64,000 bases of DNA from Astropecten irregularis (taxonomy: Eukaryota; Echinodermata; Asteroidea; Paxillosida; Astropectinidae), in contig OZ020250.1 in assembly GCA_963971285.1 (NCBI GenBank), forward strand, positions 15,236,499-15,300,498, given 5' to 3'. This document shows, one piece after another, positions 51,510 to 62,400 of this stretch. The notes under the pieces are model-generated. The model was not told the DNA's origin, searched no databases, and worked only from the letters and a program-made list of their open reading frames with translations. A program made the translations under genes and the position numbers. Position 1 is the stretch's first letter; each line of letters opens with the position of its first letter.

Positions 51510-54500
51510 AAGGTAATATCATACTTTGGTTTTTGTCAATGAAATGCAGATTCATGGGCAAAATTATCAAGACAGATACAGTAACAGTCATCTGTAAAAA
51601 TGTTTCAGTCCCACATTCGGTACCCACTTTTTGAGAAAACAGTGAAAAACAGCCACAGTATTTGTTAAGTCTTTTCTCTTTTAGTTTTGTTCTTTAAAAG
51701 ATCAAAAACAATTTTGGTCACTGGCTTTACTCTGTTCAGCATTTCAGACAGAAAAGTTTAAAGGTAGGGCCTATGTTTCTACCATCACCATCTTTATACC
51801 CTGTAAGTTATAGGTAAATCTTTGAAGAGTTCTGTTTGAGTAAGCTACCAAAGTATGACTTTAAGGCACACTGTGCAGGATTGGTAACATAATTATACCC
51901 AAACAGAAATCTTTACAGATTTACGGTATAATGGTGCTGGTAGAAACATACCGTTAAAATATTTCCGCCTGAATTGGTTTATTTATCCAGAAATTAGTAA
52001 AAAAAAAAGAAAAAAAGACCAAGTTGATCTTGGGGTAAGATTAAAACCATTCTTTGTGTTTATTAAGAATAATTTAGTCGGCTTTTCGCTATTTTCTCGT
52101 GACGCATAAATGTCCGATTGAACTCAAATTTCCACAGCTTAAGTGTACATGTATGATCAGACAAAGTGCGAGAGCTATTCTGTGACCAATCATGTGTTAT
52201 ACCTTTAATGCCTAAAATTTAGGCTCTTTGGGAAATAGGCCCTACTTTGGAATTTCCACTTTTTTCGGGGGATTTCCAAAGGCGTAGTGATCTGCAATCT
52301 TTTATAAAGGCAATACGCCTAAAGATATTTACATGCAAGTGGATGCAACATTACATTTTTGTTTTGGGATTTTATCATCTGATTCGAATTGTGTCGTTTT
52401 GTTGAGTGGGGTCTGTAGGGTCAAACCACATCGGTGTTGAATGTAAACGGCAGTGCTAAGGACAGATTAGACACATTTTTTCATGCCTTGATATTTTGAA
52501 AAGAAAAGCGTAATCAACAAAAGCTAGTTCAGAGCTATTGTTTGTTTTTGTATTCCTGAGTTAAAAATAGGAAAAATAAATCAGTAATTAAAATCAACTT
52601 CACATTCTACAACTACAAATCCAAAAAGCCGGAAAACCCTGAAATAAATTATATAAACAACATTAATTAGTAATTCGAAGACTTAGTGAAAGACGGCAAG
52701 TCACACATGATAAATGTTGACATCAAAATGTATTCATCACAAAGTACATGATTGTAAAAAAAGAAAAGCCTTACTAAGGCTAAATCGATGGTTAAAATCA
52801 CAAAAGCATTATTTTTATAACTGCACATCATTATTTAAAAAGAAATCAGAAATTGTGCATTTAGAACAAGGTTAAACAAGAAAAAAATAATGACATATTA
52901 TATACGCTAGTACTTCTAAAAAATACCGTATTTTTATTTCTTCAAAGCAGTACAATTTAAATTAGTCCTACCATTTGCTTCTAATATACAACTTAATACG
53001 TATACAGTTAGTGCTATTATGTTCAAAACAATGCGAGAATCAATTGAAGAATCACCCATCACTCAAACTGTTATTTCACCTTAGTAAAAATCATTCTGTA
53101 CTTTAAACAAGTAGGCCTAATTCAAGAATAAATTCAGAATTGAACAAAGGAAATCATGTGAAAGGACGGTCACTCATTGTATATGATGGCCTAAATAACC
53201 AGGGGCCGATTTCACAAATCACTCATTAAGGCTATCTCGAGTTTTCTCTGTTCTTTTCTTCATTTTTTGTTCGCCACAGGAAAAGGGATGGAGGTTACAT
53301 AAACTCCTCAAACAAAGTTCTGCAACTCAAGTTTGAGGGATGATCATCTTTTTTGTTACTGATCTATGAACGGTGAAACTGGTATCATTGGAAAGCTTCA
53401 TTATCAATGATATGCCATCCGTTGTGATTATGTAATCATGGAATGTGCATTTTTCCTGAATAAAGGGCAAAGCCAGAAGTGAAATGATGCAAAATGCAAA
53501 TGAGAATATACCATATTTGGACCGTGCTTTCACGCATCAACACCATTCATCAAACTGATCAGTCCATCCTCTAAACGATTGGGAATTCACTACTGAAAAC
53601 AACAAATTCTGCAACATTTCATTTTGGACATTGCTGCATATTTATCAGGACTGTACATTCCACGATTTCATTAGCATAGGAACTGACACACCATTGTAAA
53701 GAGGAATAATCACGCTTTCCAATGATTCACCAGTTTCACCGTTCATAGATCAGTAACAAAAAAGATATCATTCCTCAAACTTGAGTCGCATAACCTTTTT
53801 TGAGGAGTTTACAAGTTTTAACTTGAAAAAAAAAACTCCTCAAAAAAGGTTCTGTATGCCATGCATAAACCGAACACTATAAAAAATAAAATCTCAAAAC
53901 TTTTAGTTTTGTGATGGTCTCAACTAGTTCAAGCTTTGCTTAGTGACATCTCTGTAACATTATACCAGAAGACTATAGATTTTCAATCAATCTTATTTGT
54001 TAACAGTTCCTTTTAATAGACCATGCTAGTCATACTAGTCAAATTGGCCACCGTTACTTTCAGCTGCACAAAGGAATGAAATGGAAAACTAAATTTTGAA
54101 GTCGGAAGGTGGTCTTTACTAAAATGAATGAAATTGCTTGTATCTCAATACAGTATAGGGGTGTGACCGTCAATTCTATGGGTATTTAAGTATTAAAGGG
54201 AAACACTATTAAAATACATGTAACCTCTACTTCACATGTTCTTGGCTATGCCAAGACTACACCAAATATTATGCTTTTTATTCTGAGCAGGCAGACAAAT
54301 AAACACACTGAATTTACAAATTTCATAGCAGGTGCTTACAATGCATGAAAACATATTAACTATTAGCATGACAACTATTTACCTAAAAAATGTATTAGTA
54401 ATCGCTTACAATAACATGAATAATACAGATTCTAGTTTGACAACTCTTAAAGGTAGTATCATACTTTGGTAGCATACCAAATTAGAAATCTTCACAGATT

Positions 54501-54815
54501 TACCTATAAATTACAGGGTATAAAGATGGTGATGGTAGAAACATACCGTTTAGGTTTTTCTGCCTGAAATGCTGTATTTATCAAGAAAAAAGTAAAACCA
54601 GTGACCCAAATTATTTTTGATCTTTTAAAGATCAAAAATAAAAGAGAAAAAGACTTAAGAAATATTGTCCCCGTTTTTCAATGTTTTCTCAAAAAGTGGG
54701 CACCGTATGGAACTGAAATTTTCACAGATGACTGTTACTGTATCTTTCCTTGATATTTTTGCCCATGAATCTGTATTTCTCTGACAAAAACCAAAGTATG
54801 ATATTACCTTTAATC
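51510..54815. repeat. Segmental duplication, copy 2 (MITE-bounded 3.3-kb unit)
   Basis: Same order as copy 1: reverse MITE A, MITE B, about 2.2 kb, forward MITE A. TTAA sits at both outer edges (TTTAAAGGTAATATC and GATATTACCTTTAA), and the flanks beyond differ from those of copy 1. Small indels distinguish the copies. Confidence 0.88.
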
Positions 54816-54899
54816 TATGCACAAAATGAATTGAAATTAGATGGTTAAACATGATCATACATAAACTGTATTATGAATTATAATGGATAATGTTCTGAA

Positions 54900-55690
54900 C
54901 CTACAAAAGACTGGCAACAAAAACCAAAAATAAAATTGATATTAATAAAACATTGGGCAACATTTTTTTCTCAAGGGAATATTATTTCAGTTTTCAATAT
55001 ATGATGCGTCCATATTTCAATCTGATTGCTCATTTATTGTATCTCAGGACTTCGAGGTCCAGCCATAAAGAACCAGATAAAATCAGGCAATGATTTTTAA
55101 GGGGGGGGGGAGAGTGATCACTCTCCTCCGCTCTCCTTAATGTTTTCCAAGGAGAGTGCAAACAAGAGCTCCCGAACAATTTAAGGAGAGCTGCCTTTTT
55201 TCAAAACATCACATACATTTTCCAAGCTGACATTTGCCTTTTATGGAAAATTAAAAAAAAATAGTATTATCTTTTTATAATCTTTTTCAACAGGACAAGA
55301 ACACTTGTTCACATTCTCATGCAAAACTTGGTTTAGCAAGAGCAAAGGAGTTGAATTTGCAGCTCAAACTTGATTTTTGTTAGTGAGAACAAATCACTCT
55401 CCTAAATTCTCTACCTTCATTTAAGGAAAGCGATTTGCAGCTCCCCTCATTTTTATTTAAATGAAGCCCTGTAAAATGATATAATCTGTTAGAAAAAAAA
55501 CTGCACTACTAACATCAAGTAGATAAGATGGAAATACATTTCAAACTAAATGTTGCGGTCGATTTTTATCTAGTGCCACAATTTTTTACGCTGGACACTG
55601 TTTAGACGACTGAAATTTCATAAATTGAGCTCCTGGATCTACAAAGAGAGATTCAAGATGATGCTGCCGTGTGGATCGTCTTCGATCATG
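54900..55690. other. No gene seen
   Basis: Low-complexity sequence with a G run near 55100 and CTCTCC/GGAGAG blocks; no supported ORF. Confidence 0.4.
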
Positions 55691-55699
55691 CTCCTCTGA

Positions 55700-56000
55700 G
55701 CCTTAAAGATACAGTACAGGATTGATAACATACCCCAGCAGAAATGTTTGCAGATTTACGTATATTTTTCAGGGTATGACGATGGTGCTGGTAGAAACAT
55801 ACCGTTAAAATATTTCTGCCTGGATTGGTGCATTTATCCAGAAATCAGTAAAACAAAGACCGAAAACAGTTTTGATCTCGGGGTAAGATCAAAACTATTC
55901 TTTATGTTTTAAAAGAAAAATTGAGTCGTTTTTTTGTTATTTTCTCGTGACTCAGATGCCCGATTGAGATCAAATTTTTACGGGTTTATCATTTCATCTA
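55700..56000 (+). mobile_element. Partial MITE family B
   Basis: Left TTAAAGATACAGTACAGGAT, centre GATCTCGGGGTAAGATC. The end is lost near the LDLa gene's last exon. Confidence 0.6.
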
Positions 56001-56292
56001 CATGTTGCTGTCATATTCATGAAAAAGTGGGTGGAAATTTTGAAGAAAAAAAAAATAGAAAGAAATTGCAACTAACTGTTTCTGATTGCAGCTATGCAGA
56101 CTTAACACATTATTAATGTGCATGGAGTCCTGTGTATACCAAAAATTGAAACAGTAATGCGTGTACCAATTTTCACGAAATTTGAATCAGGTTAGATTGC
56201 TACGCATTTTGAAAAGGCCCTGGATTGGGGGGGGGGGGGGGGGCTGAGAGGTTTCCTACCAACAGAGGGCAGCAGACATCCTGTATCTCTCT

Positions 56293-56426
56293 CTACTCCA
56301 CGCGCTTAGGCTGGCATTTCTTGTGCACCAAAGCGGCAATTCCAACGACGAAGACGGCAAACACGACGTAACCGATGAATAGACCAGCCAACTGTCCCGG
56401 AGTCCAATACCAGTAGATACTAGGAT
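56293..56426 (-). CDS. Terminal transmembrane exon of the LDLa gene
   Basis: Acceptor TTCTTTCGGCAG in phase 1, then 43 codons PSIYWYWTPGQLAGLFIGYV...HKKCQPKRVE and a TAG stop. The open frame is too short to rise above background on its own; the phase match, membrane span and stop support it. No AATAAA is seen close downstream on this strand. Confidence 0.8.
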
Positions 56427-59400
56427 CTGCCGAAAGAATTTACAAAATAATAATACTCAGAGAGTTTGCAAAATCAATTCGTTTGAATTCAAGGCAATAA
56501 GCCTTTCGCAAGTTCAAATAGGGCTCCGCGCTCGAGCTATTTATAGAACACGCCCTTTGTTATCAACAGCTATAGTTACCTGGAGGTTCGGACAAACATC
56601 ACAACGTTTACGTGTAAGCTAATGGGGCAACGTGCGTCTTGTTTGTCTGAATGTGACGTAACGAGAGGGGAGCCCTATTGGGCAATATTTGGTACAGTTT
56701 ATTCCTTCTGGGATAATCCAATAAAGCCAAAATCAAAACCCGAAATTCTCCAGACTAAAGACGCTGTTGCTATATCACATAATTTTAGGCAAGCTTTTGC
56801 CTTTTAGTTATGCTGTGTCCCAAATCTCTGGCTGCGGCTGCAAATTACACATGCACCTATGGCAGCCACTAGCCAGTGACAGCAGCCGTCTCCATAGACT
56901 TGTGTGTAATTTGCAGTCGCAGCCAGAGATTTGGGACACGGCCTACAATTTGTACACAAGGTTTCATAAACATTGAAAGATATTGCTGAATGTCATGGAA
57001 ACAACACAAGCAATGATGGTAATCTATGTACTTTGTACTGCTATTGAAAGTTGGTAAACTGATGTTGAATTTGGCCACACCGTCTGTTGAGAAGATGAAA
57101 TGATTTGCAACATTTGGCCGCTCATGCCAACTACCAGTTAATGTTTGTAAATGAAAGAAAGGTCAAGAAAGATTTGAGGCTTTTCATGGTGACAATTGGT
57201 ATGTGGATCGGTTTGCGGAAACACCATGGGTTTGTTGATTTTTACGTTTGTACTTTCGCACTACTAGAAAAGTTCTAGAAAGGTCTATAGTAAGCTGGAG
57301 GTCGTAGGTTTCACTTTGATGTACGATGCCGAAGTTTGATGCAGGAATTCAAGTGGATTATCACATAGAATGAGCTCACAATCCACAAGTTCCCTGAGCC
57401 GCCGACATTCCACCCCAAACAATTTGTAATGGCCCCTTGCTTTAAAGGAAATATCATACTTTGGTTTTTGTCAAAGAAATACAGATTCATGGACAAAAAT
57501 ATCAAGACAGATACAGTAATAGTCATCTGTGACAATTTCAGTCCCATACCGTGCCCACTTTTTAAGAAAACAGTGAAAAACGGCTACAGCATTTTTTGTA
57601 AAGTCTTTTCTCTTTTATTTTTGATCTTTTAAAAGATCAAAAAGATTTTCGGTCCTTGTTTTACTAATTTCTGGATAAATACACCATTTCAGGCAGAAAA
57701 ATGTTAACGGTATGTTTCTACCACCACCATCTTCATACCCTGTAAGTTATACGTAAATCTGTGAACATTTCTGTTTTGGTGTCTTACCAAAGTATGATAC
57801 TATTTTTAATGAATTTAACTGACACATTGTACTAAATTTCATTTTTAAAGCATATGCACAAATTGACACAGCTCAAATTGAACTAGTGCTTGGCAAAATT
57901 GGGTAATTTCATATCCGGTTACTGGTTGCAAAAGAAATCAGGTGAACAGTTAACCTTTGTAATCACGTGCAACGTGCGGGACATGCGCGATTTATGGTAT
58001 ACCGGTACGTCTTCTTCAATGTGATCGTTGCTTTTGGAATGCTTTTTACAATGTTATTTTTGAGCATTTACCGGTAGATCAAGTACAATGTTTCTTTTAG
58101 ATCAAGTATGTGAAAAGTGTGTTTCTACTTGGCAAATTGGACAAAATAACTGACGGAAATTCAAGTACCTATTCTACAGTTTTACACTTTTTGGGTTGTT
58201 GAGCATGAGCCAAATGTTCGTCTTTTGTTTTTCCTTTTAGTTGCGGTTAACGGTTTGTAGAAATTTGTAACCGGATGATTAAATCCGGGTCGTTTAATCT
58301 ATAACCGGATAGGAATCCCAGCACTTCAATGAATGAGTAAGAATGTATGAATTGATACGTACGGCATGCATCATAGTCTTCATCCATTCCACTTGGACAA
58401 TCAACGACACCATTGCAGAACTGATCATCAATGAGGCAGGTCCGAGTCTCTGCACAGTAGCGACGATTTGACGAGCCATGATGGTAATAGCTGTTTTCCT
58501 CACAAGAATCTACGATGAGGAAAACAAACCAGAAGCCAAACAGAATAAGCAGCAGCACCCGTTAAGGTAGCTCCGGTTTCAGACAGATCATTATTATTAT
58601 TATTATTATTATTTATTTCTAGTTATGACACCAAGGATTCCTCAAAAGCGCCCTAGGCACTGTAGCTCGAAAGCCTGGTGAAACCTGTTATGGAAAGATG
58701 ATGAGAAGAAGATACAGTTTTAGAGGCGGGAGGAAAACCCCAGGGTAATATTCTGGGTAAAACCCACGGATTCAGGCAGGGACTGAAAACCCAATCCACT
58801 TGTGAATTGAGCCGAACTTGAACCCAGTTCACAGAGGTGAAAGGCAATGAAAGAACTGCTAAGCCAACCTGACTCCCAAAGAAGATGACTTCTTTGAGAA
58901 GAGCACAGACAAAGTCACACACATTACCACTTGTTGCAATGGACCTTTATCTTAAGTTAAGATTTCACAGATGGACCTTATCTTAAAGATTTACTGTAAT
59001 CAAAACTCATATGAAGTTAATAAAAACATCTGTATTGTGATGAAACTCAACCTATCTATCATTGTTTGTTCTAAAAAATATTGTATATAGAAAGAGGTGG
59101 TATTTTAGACCCATAATTTAGCACCCCACTTTTGGCAATGAAAAACCTTGCTTACGTCACATGCGGAATGCCAAACAGTATACTGTGGTGCGAGCCTATA
59201 CTAGTTCTGTAGGTGACGTCACAAGCTTTAGTTGCGTGGATCGGTTTCAATGAGGACGTTTTTGGGGGGTGGGGCATACATGTACTGACTTTGTAACTTT
59301 TTGGTCAAAATTAAGCATTTACAAAGAAATATAAATTTATATAGTCATTAATTATGTATTAAGCAATAATTTTAAAGCACTTTCACACCTTTCTATTGTC

Positions 59401-62400
59401 TTGGTGTCCATGCAAATTTCTAATAGAGCGAAGACCTAGATCTAGCTCTAGACAACAAATTCAGATGCAGCCTCAGATAATGTCCATGTGCAGGGCCAAG
59501 CTTGGGGCAAGTGATGAGGATGGAAGAAGGGGTGGGGTAGGGTGGGGGGTGTGTGTGTGTGAGGGGGGGGGGGATCTGGGTCTTGAGGAGAAAGTTGTAT
59601 GAAAATTTTCGGCTTTCAGCCACTGCTAGGTTAATATCCATATTCCAAAATCTCTGATTCCAATAATAATTGATCATTGTTTGACGATCGGAAATCTGAA
59701 AAATCACCACCAGGCTTCTTTTTTTTTTTTTTCTTTTTTTTTGTAAGCTCTTTTTTGAAGCAATATCACACATGAACGTTCATATACAGTGTAATATACA
59801 CTCTTTTCTACAGCCCTTTTCACACTGCAGAGCCAATTGCCGGGGAATTCCTTGGAAATGTTTACCCCACCAACACCCCAACCCTACTCCCGAGCAGGGG
59901 TAAACCTTCCCCGGGGGATAGCTATTCCCAAGGGATTTCGTTGGTAGTGTGAAATGTCTGACCAAAATACCCAACAATGCCCCACCAATATCCCCGGGGA
60001 ATAGCGCTCCGCACTAATGACGTCACAAAATCCCCGGATGTCAGACATGTCAGACAAGCATTGTCTCACACATGAAGTGTACATGCACGCGCACACCCAC
60101 CCACGTTTGCATGGTTGCAATGTTTGTCTGAGATCCGGTGCTATTTTCAGCGGAAGTGCGGAGCGCTATTTGTCTAGTGTGAATACCCCTTTATAAGCGG
60201 TTCTTGGCAGAATTCTGCTCATCATACAAATTTGCCATTGTTGTTGATATGTAGGTTATGTAGTACGTTTGGCAGACTGAGTGATCTTTGTGCTATTATG
60301 ATTAACAATACTGTGGGAGCATGGAAAGATGAACGACTATGGTGGATAGAGAGAGAGAGATGGAAGGGTACCAGTGATCCCTGGGTCATGCTGTGTCCCT
60401 AGAGGTGGAACCGTGTACCGTGCAGTTTAAAGAGCCCGGTGCCCAGCCAGCTGGTTTGTCTATAGGCTTGCAACACCTCCCGGGTGATGACAACCAGTGT
60501 TGTATGACTCAAGGCCGGCTTCGGCCTCGGCCTCGTGGGTCCATGACTCGGCCTTGGCCTCGAAGAATTTTGAATGATGACTCGGCTCGAGGCCGGGAAA
60601 ACTTTTATTTAAAACTGAAACATGTTTCCGAACATTTTAGGGGGAAATTTTTTACACTTACAGAAAGAAAGTTTAAACATCATGCAAACAGCACTCACCT
60701 ACATCGCGACATTATTGTGTAGCGCGCGTGTAATGCATCAAATGTAATGAATTGAGAGCATGGTGCCCTGTGCTAGTGTGGTTATAAACCGAAATGGAAA
60801 TTTCGGGTACTGCGTCTAGACTAGCAAACAGTCTCTCGCGGAGTGAAATGATATGCTCGTGTGTGACTCGGCCTTGGCCTCGGAGACCCATGACTCGGAC
60901 TCGGCCTTGGCCTCGGCTGCTCGTGAGAAACTCGGCCTTGGCCTTGGCCTCGGAGACCCATGACTCGGACTCGGACTCGGCCTCGGCTGCTTGTGAGAAA
61001 CTCGGCCTTGGCCTTTGCCTCAGAGACCCATGACTCGGACTCGGAGGTTGTGGACTCGGATACAACACTGATGACAACATTTGCCATTGCAATATTCCCT
61101 GCTGAGCAAACACAAACTAGAACAGACAAACAGACAATGAGACCAACGTACCGCAATTCTTATTATCTGAACCATCACTGCAAGTAAAATGATCATTACA
61201 TCGGTCGTAGTCTGAGTAGCATCTATCCTCATTCGGGCACTGATAATTGCCACTATAACCTGTGACACATTTGTACACTGAAAAAAACAAAACAATCAGA
61301 CAAAGAAAAAGAAAAAACAAGATTATCCATCTACATGTATGTCACTAACATCATGCTCCCCTAATTAAATGTGACCGACATGACAATAATTAAGCAACGC
61401 ATACAAATGAGATAGATAGCAATCATGGAATTCACGATTTTGTAATCTAAAAAAACTTCGGGTTAAAGGTTAAAGGTACTATCATACTTTGCTAGCATAC
61501 CGAAACAGAAATTTTCACAGATTTACCTGTAACTTACAAAGATGGTGATGGTATATCTTTTAAAGATCAAAAATAAAAGAGAAAAGACTTAAGAAATACT
61601 GTAGCCGTTTTTCACTGTTTTCTCAAAAAGTGGGCACCGTATGGGACTGTAATTTTCACAGATACACTGTAACTGTCACTACATGTTCATCTCCCTTGTT
61701 ATTTTTGCCCAAGAATCTGTATTTCTTTGACAAAAACCAGAGTATGATATTACCTTTAACTATAAGGCATGATGATTACACTGCAAGTTAGAATGGAGAG
61801 ATTAAAATATACAAGCTGGTAGGAATAAAATGCTGGGCCCTCCTACCTCTCAACAGTTTATATTTGGGGTTAAATTGTCTACTTAATGGGCAGTTTACAT
61901 GTAGTGCATCAAGAATAATATCACATGTGGCAGTTAAATCTCTTCCAGACCATACCATCTTATTGCATGTATCAATTATTTTGACAAACCTGTGCACAAA
62001 CTGTTATAAGACCAGGGGCCGATTTCATAAAGCTCTGCGACGCGTCGCAACTCGATTTGCGACACGTCCTAGCTGCGATGCGTCGCATCTATGCAATGAG
62101 TCCATAGAGAAAGGATGCGTTTTAACTCTGCGACGCGTTGTAAGTTTTATGAAATCAGCCCCCGGTGCCATAATGGCAAATTAAAAACTGCACCACAGCC
62201 ATACAAATGTCCTTGATACAAATTCTCATGTAACGCATTTAAATAATACAAATGCGGCAGTATTTCAGATTTTGATAATAATAATAATCCCATTTATTGC
62301 GCGCTTTTTACTTAAAGATACAAAGCGCGGGCTACAACGTAATCGGATTGCCGGTATTCATCGGCGCCGATCGGCTGCCAGCAATACCGGTAATCCATTA

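Noticed and set aside
45729..54815. Hidden gene inside the duplicated 3.3-kb units
   Set aside because: No ORF above about 70 codons, no splice-bounded coding stretch, and no codon bias in either copy.
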